From contig CAZBLH010000009.1 in assembly GCA_964492775.1 (NCBI GenBank), forward strand, positions 1 to 59,218: a DNA stretch of 59,218 bases, read 5' to 3'. The DNA is from WRDS01 sp964492775. Lineage in GTDB: Bacteria > Actinomycetota > Coriobacteriia > Anaerosomatales > PHET01. The number at the start of each line of letters is the position of its first letter. The stretch's first letter is position 1. Shown here piece by piece: positions 42,871-51,217 of this stretch. A program made the translations under genes and the position numbers. The notes under the pieces were generated by a model. The model did not search any database and was not told the DNA's origin. It worked only from the letters and a program-made list of their open reading frames with translations.

Positions 42871-43317
42871 ATGCGCTGTCCGTTCTGCGGGCACCAAGAG
42901 ACCAAGGTCGTTGATTCGCGCACGTCCGATTCCCAAGAGGCGATTCGCAGACGACGCGAGTGCCTGAGCTGTGCTGAGCGCTTCACTACATACGAACGGC
43001 GTGAAGAAATGCCGCTCATGGTCCTCAAGAAGGACGGCATTGCCGAGCCCTTCGACCGCTCCAAACTGCGTCGCGGCCTGCTCGTGGCCACAGCCAAGCG
43101 CAACGTCTCCGTAGAGCAGCTCGAAGCGCTTATCGACGCGATCGAGCGGCAGCTGCACAATGAGTTTCGAACCGAGGTTGAGAGCCGTCAGCTGGGGGAC
43201 ATGGTGCTGATGCGCCTCAAGGACCTCGACAAGGTCGCCTACGTACGGTTCGCGTCGGTGTACAAGGAGTTTCAGGACCTCGACGAGTTCACGTCGGAAC
43301 TCAAAGGGCTCAGGTAG
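42871..43317 (+). CDS. nrdR: NrdR, repressor of ribonucleotide reductase genes
   Basis: 148 residues. The zinc ribbon is CPFCGHQETKVVDSRTSD with its second cysteine pair in RECLSCAERFTTYE; the ATP-cone follows, VLKKDGIAEPFDRSKLRRGL to the end. It represses nrd genes when bound to dATP. No ribonucleotide reductase gene is in the window. The gene lies beside lexA and the LysM gene as in mycobacteria. A long inverted repeat overlaps its ribosome binding site. Confidence 0.97.
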   Translation: MRCPFCGHQETKVVDSRTSDSQEAIRRRRECLSCAERFTTYERREEMPLMVLKKDGIAEPFDRSKLRRGLLVATAKRNVSVEQLEALIDAIERQLHNEFRTEVESRQLGDMVLMRLKDLDKVAYVRFASVYKEFQDLDEFTSELKGLR

Positions 43318-43322
43318 GGGGA

Positions 43323-43338
43323 GCGGGCTCACGCCCGC
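43323..43338 (+). other. Small hairpin between nrdR and dut
   Basis: A perfect six-base stem GCGGGC and GCCCGC with a TCAC loop, immediately after the nrdR stop. There is no U-run. It may stabilise the nrdR message rather than end it, since dut begins 17 bases on. Confidence 0.35.
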
Positions 43339-43354
43339 AGAAGGGTGACAAGAG

Positions 43355-43783
43355 GTGCGTCTCAGTGTCAGGCGTCTTGATTCGTCGGTCCCGTTGCCGG
43401 CGTACGCCCACACAGGCGACGCGGGCCTGGACCTCACCGCCTCCGAAGGCACCACCCTCGCTCCCGGCCAAAGAGCACTCATCGGAACGGGAATCGCCAT
43501 TGCCATCCCTGAGGGCTACGCCGGCTTTGTCCAGCCACGCAGCGGGCTTGCCCTGCGCCAAGGCTTGGGACTCGTCAACTCGCCAGGTCTCATCGACAGC
43601 CATTACCGGGGCGAGATCAAGGTCGTCGCGATCAACCTCGATCCAGAGACCCCCATCGAGATCCACAAGGGTGACCGCATCGCGCAGCTGGTCATCCAGC
43701 CTGTCGCACGTGTCCAGATAGTCGAGTCTGATCTGGATGAAACCGCGAGGGGAGAGGGAGGCTTTGGCAGCACAGGCGTCTGA
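43355..43783 (+). CDS. dut: dUTP diphosphatase
   Basis: 142 residues, the trimeric type. All five motifs are present: AGDAGLDLTAS-type (GDAGLDLTA), PRSGLALRQG, GLVNSPGLIDSHYRGEIKV, RIAQLVI and the C-terminal RGEGGFGSTG. It hydrolyses dUTP to dUMP, keeping uracil out of DNA. GTG start. Next to nrdR it fits control of deoxynucleotide supply. The Nudix gene overlaps its end. Confidence 0.96.
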   Translation: MRLSVRRLDSSVPLPAYAHTGDAGLDLTASEGTTLAPGQRALIGTGIAIAIPEGYAGFVQPRSGLALRQGLGLVNSPGLIDSHYRGEIKVVAINLDPETPIEIHKGDRIAQLVIQPVARVQIVESDLDETARGEGGFGSTGV

Positions 43784-44243
43784 GCGCATGCCGAGGATAC
43801 GGGTTGCCGCCCTGATCCCCCTCGGCGGCAAGGTTGTTCTCGTGCGCCATCGCGCCGGAAACGCGCGCTATCACCTGCTACCCGGCGGGGGAGTCGAGTA
43901 CCGCGAAACGCTCCGGGACGCTCTGGTACGTGAGGTTGCCGAGGAGACCGGACTCCAGATACGCGTACGCCAGCCGCTCCTCATCAACGACACTATCGAC
44001 CCTGAAGGCTCTCGGCACGTGGTCAACATCACGTTTCTGGCTGATATCACCGGCGGCGACATCAGCGCAGCTCCTCGGGATCCACGCATAGAAGCGGTCG
44101 ACCTGGTGACGCCAGAGGGGCTCTCGGTGCTCGATCTCCGCCCGCCGCTGGCCTCTTCCATCGCCGAGCTGTGCGCTGCCGGTATTGAGGACGCTGCGGC
44201 ACAGTACCTTGGATCACTCTTCGTGCCGGAAGGCAGATTGTGA
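43737..44243 (+). CDS. Nudix hydrolase
   Basis: 168 residues with an intact Nudix box: GGGVEYRETLRDALVREVAEETGL. The core begins RIRVAALIPLGGKVVLVRH. Substrate not identifiable; candidates are nucleotide sugars or damaged nucleotides. The ATG at 43737 overlaps dut by 47 bases. The later ATG at 43788, just before the conserved PRIRVAAL, is an equally plausible start, since neither has a strong ribosome binding site. Confidence 0.88.
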   Translation: MKPRGEREALAAQASERMPRIRVAALIPLGGKVVLVRHRAGNARYHLLPGGGVEYRETLRDALVREVAEETGLQIRVRQPLLINDTIDPEGSRHVVNITFLADITGGDISAAPRDPRIEAVDLVTPEGLSVLDLRPPLASSIAELCAAGIEDAAAQYLGSLFVPEGRL

Positions 44244-44373
44244 GTTACATAAGACTATTCTCGGGGACGAATTTCCGCACTTGAGGGAGGTGGGCCTACA
44301 GGGCATGGCGAGAGAGTCGTCGAACCTTTATCGGGTGAGTCGTTAACCAGCAGACCGTGGGAGGAGCGGGTGG
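44244..44373 (+). other. Leader ahead of the purine permease
   Basis: 130 bases between the Nudix stop and the permease ATG. Purine permeases are often under riboswitches, so I looked for the purine aptamer core and do not see it. A short hairpin can be drawn around CGGGGA and TTTCCG near its start. The ribosome binding site GGGAGGAG lies just ahead of the start. No clear promoter. Confidence 0.35.
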
Positions 44374-45729
44374 ATGGATTCTTTCTTCAAGTTTTCTGAG
44401 AGAGGCACTGACTTTCGTACCGAGTTAATCGCAGGTATCACGACGTTTATGACGATGGCGTACATCATCTTCGTGAACCCGGGAATCCTATCGGCAGTCT
44501 TCGGCGATGCCGCTGCCGAGTGGATCCCTGCGATCGCAACCGCTACTGCTCTGGGCGCTGCACTCATGTGTATCCTCATGGGCCTTGTTGCGAACCGGCC
44601 GCTCGCACTAGCCTCAGGTATGGGCTTGAACGCCGTTGTCGCGTTCAGCGTGATTCTGGGCGCCGGCGTGCCGTGGCAGGTCGGTATGGCAGTCGTCTTC
44701 GCAGAAGGTGTCATCATCCTTCTGCTGGTCCTCACGGGCCTGCGCGAGGCCGTAATGGACGCCATTCCGGTGAACCTCAAGCGTGCCATTGGCGTCGGCA
44801 TCGGCCTCTTCATCACCTTCATCGGCCTCGTTGACGGCGGCCTTGTCGTCAACGACGACGCGACGCTCGTCCGCCTCGGCGACTTCAGCCAGCCGGGCGT
44901 GTGGGTCGCACTCATAGGACTCGTCGCGATCTTCTTGTTCATGGCACTCAAGCTGAAGGGCGACATCCTGTGGGGTATCCTCGTCGCCGCTGTTGCAGCA
45001 CTTGTCCTCGGTGTCACGAAGCTTCCGGACGCCGTTGTGGCCGCTCCGGACTTCCGCACGTTCTTCGCGCCGTTCCAGGTTCCTGAGGGAACTGACTCGA
45101 TCGCGCTGCTCCAGATCTTCACGCCGACCCTGCTGCTCTTCGTCTTCGCGTTGTTGCTCACCGACTTCTTCGACACCATGGGTACGGTGCTGTCCATCGG
45201 CGAGCAGGCTGGTTTTGTAGACGAGAAGGGCAAGGTCCCCGGTATTCGCAATATCCTCGTCGTGGACTCGCTCGCTGCGGCCATCGGCGGACTGTTCGGC
45301 GCCAGCTCGATCACCACGTACGTCGAGTCCGCCTCGGGTGTTGCTGAGGGTGGGCGCACAGGCCTCACGCCGATCGTTACCGGCGTCCTGTTCGCTCTTA
45401 CCATCTTCTTCACTCCGGTAATCTCCATGATCGGTGGGTCCACCGCCATCACCGCCGGTGCGCTCATCGTTGTGGGCTTCCTCATGATGTCGGGCATCAA
45501 GGAGATCCCGTGGGATGACTTCGAGAACGCGTTCCCGGCCTTCCTGACGATCGTCGGTATCCCGCTGACCTACAACATCAGCTACGGAATTGGCCTCGGC
45601 TTCCTGAGCTTCGTCCTGATCAAGCTCTTCAACGGCAAGGCCAAGGACATCCACCCGCTGATGTACGTGATCAGCCTCATGTTCGTGATCTCGTTCATCC
45701 TGCCGAGCATCCAGGCTGCGATCGGCTAA
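44374..45729 (+). CDS. NCS2-family purine permease (AzgA/PbuG type)
   Basis: 451 residues with about 12-13 transmembrane segments. The AzgA-type signs are SERGTDFRTELIAGITTFMTMAYIIFVNPGIL at the start, LASGMGLNAVVAFSVI, the DFFDTMGTVLSIGEQAG and FGASSITTYVESASGVAEGGRTGL regions of the substrate site, and the TPVISMIGG end. Such proton symporters take up hypoxanthine, guanine or adenine. The ATG follows GGGAGGAG. The apt gene at the right edge of the window would salvage adenine. Specificity beyond purines is inference. Confidence 0.93.
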   Translation: MDSFFKFSERGTDFRTELIAGITTFMTMAYIIFVNPGILSAVFGDAAAEWIPAIATATALGAALMCILMGLVANRPLALASGMGLNAVVAFSVILGAGVPWQVGMAVVFAEGVIILLLVLTGLREAVMDAIPVNLKRAIGVGIGLFITFIGLVDGGLVVNDDATLVRLGDFSQPGVWVALIGLVAIFLFMALKLKGDILWGILVAAVAALVLGVTKLPDAVVAAPDFRTFFAPFQVPEGTDSIALLQIFTPTLLLFVFALLLTDFFDTMGTVLSIGEQAGFVDEKGKVPGIRNILVVDSLAAAIGGLFGASSITTYVESASGVAEGGRTGLTPIVTGVLFALTIFFTPVISMIGGSTAITAGALIVVGFLMMSGIKEIPWDDFENAFPAFLTIVGIPLTYNISYGIGLGFLSFVLIKLFNGKAKDIHPLMYVISLMFVISFILPSIQAAIG

Positions 45730-46030
45730 CACGCAGCAACACAGACCACTCACGTCGTTAAACGGCGCGTGGTAGACGGCCCCGGACTGCGCTCAGCGCG
45801 GCCCGGGGCCGCTTCACTTGCGCGAAGAGATGCAGCACTCGGTTCGTGACGGTGAGCGCCACCAGGTCACAAAGACCAGACTGGCACCCCGAGTGGCAGC
45901 CCCCCTCGAGGCCGATCGGCATACTGCTTTGTCGGATAATGTATCTTATGTCATGTTGTTCTGAGAGCAACCTCTCCCCGGTCAAAGGCGTCGGGAAGGC
46001 ACCCCCGGCGGCAGGCGCCACCAGGTGTGA
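45730..46030. other. Gene-free stretch with hairpin and short repeats
   Basis: About 300 bases between convergent genes. A perfect nine-base stem, CGGCCCCGG (45777-45785) and CCGGGGCCG (45803-45811), probably terminates the permease message, though there is no U-run. A 12-base direct repeat GCGCCACCAGGT occurs at 45856-45867 and 46015-46026. A short AT-rich island near 45940 contains TATCTT- and TAATGT-like hexamers. I see no coding sequence and no known RNA. Confidence 0.4.
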
Positions 46031-46354
46031 TCAGTCCGCGAGGTCCTGGTCGTCCTCGGCGGACAGGTACGCGTCTTCGAACTGAGAGCGTGTCATGTCT
46101 CGGAGGTCATCGAGCGTGGCTGCAAGGAACTCATCAGCCTGCCCTCTGTCGTGGAAGCACGCTATGGTCTCGACCACGTCTGCCGAGTCGAGCGATACCG
46201 CTTCGACGAGGTACTGCTCGACCTCTTCGGCCGGGGTTACTTCTGGCGTGCGGTACAGGATGTCGTCGTGCCACTCGAAGTCGAGACCCTCAGGCGTCTC
46301 CACACGAGTGATCCGCAGCCGCCAGAACTCGTTAGCAGCGCCGATGACGTCCAT
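46031..46354 (-). CDS. Small acidic protein of unknown function
   Basis: 107 residues, ATG start with a poor ribosome binding site. It is soluble and acidic, ending in SAEDDQDLAD, with an aromatic strand region (FWRLRITRVETPEGLDFEWHDD) and helical DADEFLAATLDDL-like segments. I do not recognise a family. It is four bases from the SH3 gene upstream and probably in the same operon. Codon use and the operon position suggest it is real, but not its role. Confidence 0.5.
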   Translation of the reverse strand: MDVIGAANEFWRLRITRVETPEGLDFEWHDDILYRTPEVTPAEEVEQYLVEAVSLDSADVVETIACFHDRGQADEFLAATLDDLRDMTRSQFEDAYLSAEDDQDLAD

Positions 46355-46358
46355 TGCG

Positions 46359-46775
46359 CTACTGGATCCGCGAATAGGTCGGACTCGCCGAGATCCACCC
46401 TTTGACGCCGTCAGACGCCTGGACCTCGTACCAGTCGGGCTTCTCCGAGACGAGCGTCAGCTTCTCGCCCTTCTTGAGCCCCCTGATGACCTTCGCGCTC
46501 GGGCCAGCCTCCTCGCGGAAGTTCAGCCCATCGGTGAGTACGATGACGGACTTGCCGGTAGGCGCCGAGGGCTTCTCGGCCTCCGCATTGTCGTCAGAGC
46601 CGGCGGTCTCAGTGGTGTCATTGGCTCCGGCGGTGGATGTGGTCTCCTGGGTGCTTTTCTGCTCGGTCTGCGCAATCCGGTAGTCACCGTACCAGCGCAG
46701 GATGAGCATGAATAGAACCGCCAGCACCACGACACCGGCGATCGCTTTGGCGGTCTTCATCGTCGTGATGTTCAC
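46359..46775 (-). CDS. Membrane-anchored bacterial SH3-domain protein
   Basis: 138 residues. A single N-terminal hydrophobic helix (about 12-26) anchors it outside the cytoplasm. A Ser/Thr/Glu-rich spacer (about 35-75) follows, and then one bacterial SH3 domain: VIVLTDGLNFREEAGPSAKVIRGLKKGEKLTLV, WYEVQASDGVKGWIS. Such domains often bind cell wall. It starts with GTG, overlapping the stop of the next gene upstream as GTGA; the next ATG lies 15 bases inside. No catalytic domain, so a wall-binding accessory role is likely. Confidence 0.75.
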   Translation of the reverse strand: MNITTMKTAKAIAGVVVLAVLFMLILRWYGDYRIAQTEQKSTQETTSTAGANDTTETAGSDDNAEAEKPSAPTGKSVIVLTDGLNFREEAGPSAKVIRGLKKGEKLTLVSEKPDWYEVQASDGVKGWISASPTYSRIQ

Positions 46776-47320
46776 AGGTACAACCCCCCACCATATACGG
46801 AGTCATCGGTGCCTTCGAGCCCACAGACGTCACAGGCTTCGCGAATAAGTGTACGCGCGCGCGTCAGGTAGGCCGAAACAAGCTCGAGATCGGTTTCCGA
46901 GAAGTCATCAAGCACTGAGGCTCCCGTCTCCCCTTCCCTCACGAGTCCCGCCTGATCTCGCACGACCACAGCCGCATCGGCCAGTGCCTCGGCGACGTGC
47001 ACGAGCTTGCGCGGAAGCGGCATGTGGTCCAGCTCATCGGCGAGTATCAACGCCCTGCCGCGGACCTCTTCCAGCGCGCGACGATCAACCGAGTCGGCGT
47101 CCTCGACGAACGCGACCCAGACTTCGTCATCTGCCTCTTGAAGGTGCGTCACCGTGACCACGAGTGCAGCCGCAGCCGCCTCGACCGCCTCGGCGCGCAC
47201 AAGCAAGCGGAGGAGCACTCTGCGCACAAATGCCCTCCAGGCGAGCACGATCGCTGCCGTGATCGCGACCACGAGCAGCACTCCACCCACTCCTATGAAA
47301 ACCCAGACCCAGCTCGGCAC
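46772..47320 (-). CDS. Membrane-anchored helical protein, unknown function
   Basis: 182 residues. One N-terminal transmembrane helix (about 5-27) followed by an alpha-helical region rich in Ala, Glu, Val and Arg, with LVRAEAVEAAAAALVVTVTHLQE, and a short Cys-containing tail (ACDVCGLEG). It starts with GTG and overlaps the SH3 gene by four bases, so the two are coupled. I do not recognise the family. The role is unknown; the shared operon suggests an envelope function. Confidence 0.6.
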   Translation of the reverse strand: MPSWVWVFIGVGGVLLVVAITAAIVLAWRAFVRRVLLRLLVRAEAVEAAAAALVVTVTHLQEADDEVWVAFVEDADSVDRRALEEVRGRALILADELDHMPLPRKLVHVAEALADAAVVVRDQAGLVREGETGASVLDDFSETDLELVSAYLTRARTLIREACDVCGLEGTDDSVYGGGLYL

Positions 47321-47374
47321 AGGACACCCTTCGCGTCAACGTGCAGCCACACGATTCCTGGCGACGCACGATTG

Positions 47375-48673
47375 TCAGTCCTCGCGCCGGTCGAGAACCC
47401 TTCTGCTCTTACCCGCGGTCCGCTCGATCGTGCCCGGCTCTACGAGGACTACGCGCGCCCTCAGGCCGAGAATGGACTGCAGCTTGTCGGCGACGGACCT
47501 CTGGAACGCCACCATATCCGCCATGATATCGGAAAAGACGTCCTCCTCGACCTCGATACGCACCTCCAGGTCCTCGAGACCTTGGTTGCGGTCTACAACG
47601 ATGAGGTAGTGAGGGCGCACGCCTTCGATCTGATAGAGCACGTCTTCGACCTGGCTTGGGAACAGGTTCACGCCACGCACGATGAGCATGTCGTCGGTCC
47701 GCTCGCGCACCGGGCGCATACGCGCAAGGGTGCGACCGCACTCGCAGCGCGACGTGTCCATCGAGGTGAGGTCATGGGTCCGATACCGCAGGACGGGGAA
47801 CGCTTCTTTCGTGAGCGACGTGATGATGAGCTCGCCGGTCTCGCCCGGAGCCACCGGCTCATCGGTCTCGGGATCTACCACTTCGAACAGGAAGTGATCC
47901 TCGGCAAGGTGCTGACCGCATGCGCACTCGCACTCGCCCGCCACGCCCGGTCCCATGACCTCCGTCAGGCCGTAGTTGTCCGTCGCCCTGATCCCCAGCT
48001 TCGACTCTATCTCCTCGCGCATGCGCTGCGTCAGCGGCTCTCCACCGAACAGGCCGAGCCTCAAGGGAAGCTTGCTGAAGTCCATCCCAGCCGCCGCGCC
48101 TTGCTCGGCCAAGTAGATCGCGTAGCTCGGTGTTCCGACCAGCACCGTCGTGCCGAAGTCGCGCGTCATCATCAGGTGCCGTTCGGTCTGCCCGCTGCCT
48201 GCAGGGATGATCGTCGCGCCGATGCGCTCGATGCCGTAGTGCATGCCCCAGCCGCCAGTGAACATGCCGTACAGGAACGCCATCTGCACGAGGTCGCTGC
48301 GCACCACCCCAGCGGCCGACGCCAGGCGGGCGGTCAGCTCGGCCCAGGTGTTCAGGTCGCCGCGTGAGTAGCCGACGACGACCGGTTTGCCCGTCGTCCC
48401 ACTTGAGCTATGGATTCGCACAACCTCATCGAGCGGGATGGCCATGAGCCCGTACGGGTAGGTGTCGCGCAACGCAAGCTTGTCGGTGAACGGCAGTTTG
48501 CGCACGTCATCCAGCGTGCGGATGTCCCGCGGCCTGACCCCGGTCGCCTCCATCCGCTCGCGGTAGTACCCCACTCGCTCATAGACCCACGCCACCGTCA
48601 TCTGCAGCCTTCTCAGCTGCAGGTCGCGCAAGGCGCCGCGGTCCATGCATTCGTACTCCGGGCTCCAGATCAC
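47375..48673 (-). CDS. Phenylacetate-CoA ligase family enzyme
   Basis: 432 residues of the AMP-forming PaaK family. Adenylation motifs are visible: HSSSGTTGKPVVVGY (phosphate loop), YGMFTGGWGMHYGIERIG, GLTEVMGPGVAGEC and TDDMLIVRGVNLFPSQVEDVL. The C-terminal hinge has the family's GxxLFPSxVE form. It starts with GTG directly after the livF stop. With iorAB and an amino-acid transporter nearby, the likely role is to interconvert aryl or acyl acids and CoA esters in amino-acid fermentation; phenylacetate itself is not proven. Confidence 0.92.
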   Translation of the reverse strand: MIWSPEYECMDRGALRDLQLRRLQMTVAWVYERVGYYRERMEATGVRPRDIRTLDDVRKLPFTDKLALRDTYPYGLMAIPLDEVVRIHSSSGTTGKPVVVGYSRGDLNTWAELTARLASAAGVVRSDLVQMAFLYGMFTGGWGMHYGIERIGATIIPAGSGQTERHLMMTRDFGTTVLVGTPSYAIYLAEQGAAAGMDFSKLPLRLGLFGGEPLTQRMREEIESKLGIRATDNYGLTEVMGPGVAGECECACGQHLAEDHFLFEVVDPETDEPVAPGETGELIITSLTKEAFPVLRYRTHDLTSMDTSRCECGRTLARMRPVRERTDDMLIVRGVNLFPSQVEDVLYQIEGVRPHYLIVVDRNQGLEDLEVRIEVEEDVFSDIMADMVAFQRSVADKLQSILGLRARVVLVEPGTIERTAGKSRRVLDRRED

Positions 48674-49477
48674 CTAACTGCCCTCCCCAGTCACGCCCCA
48701 CGATCCGAGGTAGATCGCACGGATACTCTCATCAGCAAGCAGGTCGGATGCGTCGCCCTCCAGAACCACGCGTCCGCTTCTCATCACGTAGCCCCGATCC
48801 GCGTGTTTGAGCGCGAGCTTGGCATCCTGTTCGACCAACAGGATCGTCATTCCCTCGCCCTTCAGGCGGTCGAGAGCCGAGAAGATCTCGGCGATCACCA
48901 GCGGCGCCAACCCGAGCGACGGCTCATCGAGCAGCAACAGACGCGGTTCGCTCATCAGGGCGCGGCCGACAGCGAGCATCTGCTGCTCACCGCCGGAGAG
49001 CGTCGCAGCAGACTGACTAGCTCGCTCCTCAAGCACGGGGAATAGCTCGTGCACGCGCTTGAGCCCCGGCGCTATCGCTCGCGCACGCGCCCGCCCTGCC
49101 GAGTATGCGCCAAGCTCGAGGTTCTCCCGCACCGTCATCGGCCCGAAGAGCATTCTGCCCTCCGGCACCAGGCTCACACCGCGACGCACCAGCGTCTCGG
49201 GGCGAGCGCCCGTGAGTGCTCCCCCATCGAAGCGGGCCTCACCGGCGGTGATGGGCAGGAACCCGACTATCGCTTTGAGCAGCGTCGACTTGCCGGAGCC
49301 GTTTGCGCCTACAAGCGTCACCATCTCCCCTTGGGCGATGTGCAGGTCCACTCCGTGCACTACCTCGACCCGCCCATACCCGGTCCGGACGCGGGACAGC
49401 TCGAGGAGATTCGGCGTGTTACTTGTTGGCGCGCCAGCCATCCGCCCTGGGGAGCGCGGCTGCGATGCGCTACTCAT
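48674..49477 (-). CDS. livF: Branched-chain amino acid ABC transporter ATPase LivF
   Basis: 267 residues. Walker A is GANGSGKSTLL, the signature LSGGEQQMLAVGRALM, Walker B LLLLDEPSLGLAP, and VSLVPEGRMLFGPMTVREN is the LivF-type Q-loop. The ATG at 49477 overlaps livG by eight bases with GGAG upstream; earlier in-frame starts would overlap further. It pairs with LivG to power the LivHM permease. Last transporter gene of the operon, followed by the CoA ligase. Confidence 0.95.
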   Translation of the reverse strand: MSSASQPRSPGRMAGAPTSNTPNLLELSRVRTGYGRVEVVHGVDLHIAQGEMVTLVGANGSGKSTLLKAIVGFLPITAGEARFDGGALTGARPETLVRRGVSLVPEGRMLFGPMTVRENLELGAYSAGRARARAIAPGLKRVHELFPVLEERASQSAATLSGGEQQMLAVGRALMSEPRLLLLDEPSLGLAPLVIAEIFSALDRLKGEGMTILLVEQDAKLALKHADRGYVMRSGRVVLEGDASDLLADESIRAIYLGSWGVTGEGS

Positions 49478-50240
49478 CAGCGGTCTCCTCTCCAAGGTAT
49501 GCGGCAATCACTACCGGGTCCTTCTGGATCATCAACGGTGGTCCCTCGGCGATCTTCCTCCCGCGATCGAGGACCACGATCTCGTCCGAGACCTCCATGA
49601 CAAGGCCCATGTCGTGCTCGACGACGAGCACCGTCACGCCTAAGTCCCTCACGCGCCGGAGGGTCTCGACGAGCTCGCGTGTTTCGGCCGAGTTCAAGCC
49701 GGCGGCCGGCTCATCGAGTAGCAGCAGCTGCGGCTCGGTTGCCATCGCGCGTGCAATCTCGAGAAGCCTACGGATTCCCGACGGCAGGTCGGCAGCGGGC
49801 GTCTGCGCCCACTCCTCGATACCAACGAGCCTGAGCAGCCTGCCAGCCTTCTCGGCGGCTTCTCGCTCTTCGGCGAGCGCGAACGGCATCCTGAGCGCGG
49901 ACGCGGCGAACCCGGTCCGCTGGTGTGCCTGAGCGCCGACCATGACGTTCTCGGCGGCGGAGAGCTCGTCGAAGAGCTGCGTGTCCTGGAAGGTCCTGGC
50001 GAGTCCTCGGCGAACCAGGGTCCGGGGCTTCACGCCAACAGCCTCGTGACCATCGTAGACGACCGAGCCTTCGTTGGCTGAGTCAAAGCCCGTGATGATG
50101 TTGAAGAGCGTCGACTTGCCCGCGCCATTCGGTCCGATGAGCGCCTTGATGGTGCCGGCGTGCACGTCGAACGAGACACCTTGGAGTGCCACCAGACCGC
50201 CGAAGCGTTTGGTGATCCCGCGTGCAGCAAGGAGTGTCAC
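49470..50240 (-). CDS. livG: Branched-chain amino acid ABC transporter ATPase LivG
   Basis: 256 residues. Walker A GPNGAGKSTLFNIITG, the LivG-type QDTQLFDELSAAENVMVG region, signature DLPSGIRRLLEIARAMA (LPSGIRR instead of LSGGQ) and Walker B LLLLDEPAAGLNSAE. It heterodimerises with LivF. The GTG start overlaps the livM stop as GTGA. The LPSGIRR form of the signature motif is a known LivG trait. Confidence 0.95.
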   Translation of the reverse strand: MTLLAARGITKRFGGLVALQGVSFDVHAGTIKALIGPNGAGKSTLFNIITGFDSANEGSVVYDGHEAVGVKPRTLVRRGLARTFQDTQLFDELSAAENVMVGAQAHQRTGFAASALRMPFALAEEREAAEKAGRLLRLVGIEEWAQTPAADLPSGIRRLLEIARAMATEPQLLLLDEPAAGLNSAETRELVETLRRVRDLGVTVLVVEHDMGLVMEVSDEIVVLDRGRKIAEGPPLMIQKDPVVIAAYLGEETADE

Positions 50241-51217
50241 GCGCGCTCACCTCCTCCGAGACGTCGCCACAGTCCCGCGATCCCTTGAGGCGCGAAGATC
50301 ACCACGAGGATGATGGCGGCACCGTAGACATCGGTCTGGTACTGCTGGAGGTTTGACGCGATGTTTTCGGGCAGACCCGGAATCAGCGCGTCGAGGTACT
50401 GCAGCAGCGTGAGCAGCGCGGCCGCTGCGATGGGTCCGGCGAGCGACCCTGCGCCGCCGATGACCGCCATCGCAAGGTAGGACACCGATGCCGAGATCAC
50501 GAACACGCTCGGCGAGATGAAGCCCACGACGCCCGCGTAGAGCGCACCCGACAAGCCCGCCATCGCAGCGCTCACCACAAAGGCGCGTACCTTCACGCCA
50601 ACCACGTCCACGCCTGAGGCACGCGCGCCTGCCTCCGAGCACCGAACGGCAAGCATCGCACGACCGGGGCGCAGGCGCACCATGTTGGTCGCGAGCAGGA
50701 TTGCAGCGCCCGTCACTCCCCACACCAACCAGTACAGCGCCCATGGCTCACGAATCTCGAGCGTGCCGAGCGCCGGGACCGGTATGCCACCGAAGCCGTT
50801 AACACCGCCGGTGATCGGCTCAGCTTCGACGAACACGAGCGTCATGATCTCGCCAAACCCCAACGTTGCCATCGCAAGATAGTGGCCTTTGAGCCGCAGG
50901 CTCGGCAGAGCGAGCGCCAGGCCGCCGAGCGCGGACAGCGCACCGGCTGCGGCGAAGCCCACGAGCCACGGCATATCCAGCCGTGCCGTGAGGAACGAGC
51001 AGGTGTACGCCCCGATCCCCACGAACGCGGCATGCCCCAACGACACCTGCCCGGCGTACCCGAACAGCAAGGCCAACCCCGTCGTGACCAGCACGTTTAA
51101 GCCTACAAACGTGAGTACCTTGATCAGGAACCTGTCAGCGACCACGAGTGGCACGATGCCTACGAGCACCGCGATCACCAAGGGCGCCAGCGCGCTGAAC
51201 GCGCGTCCCGCCCTCAT
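50237..51217 (-). CDS. livM: Branched-chain amino acid ABC permease LivM
   Basis: 326 residues with about nine to ten transmembrane segments. The LivM signs are LLFGYAGQVSLGHAAFVGIGAYT, GFGEIMTLVFVEAEPITGGVNGFGGIP and the EAA-type loop ARASGVDVVGVKVRAFVVSAAMAGLSGALYA. ATG start overlapping livH by four bases. It forms the channel with LivH. Complete at both ends. Confidence 0.94.
   Translation of the reverse strand: MRAGRAFSALAPLVIAVLVGIVPLVVADRFLIKVLTFVGLNVLVTTGLALLFGYAGQVSLGHAAFVGIGAYTCSFLTARLDMPWLVGFAAAGALSALGGLALALPSLRLKGHYLAMATLGFGEIMTLVFVEAEPITGGVNGFGGIPVPALGTLEIREPWALYWLVWGVTGAAILLATNMVRLRPGRAMLAVRCSEAGARASGVDVVGVKVRAFVVSAAMAGLSGALYAGVVGFISPSVFVISASVSYLAMAVIGGAGSLAGPIAAAALLTLLQYLDALIPGLPENIASNLQQYQTDVYGAAIILVVIFAPQGIAGLWRRLGGGERA

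Noticed and set aside
44244..44373. Purine riboswitch ahead of the permease
   Set aside because: The conserved loop sequences of the guanine/adenine aptamer are not present in the leader.
44343..45753. Two long minus-strand frames opposite the purine permease
   Set aside because: They mirror a clear NCS2 permease. Their Thr/Pro-rich or Glu/Asp-rich content is what antisense reading of a membrane protein gives.
46997..48367. A 456-codon plus-strand frame over the CoA ligase
   Set aside because: The minus-strand ligase has intact motifs; the plus frame is rich in His and Arg with no domain.
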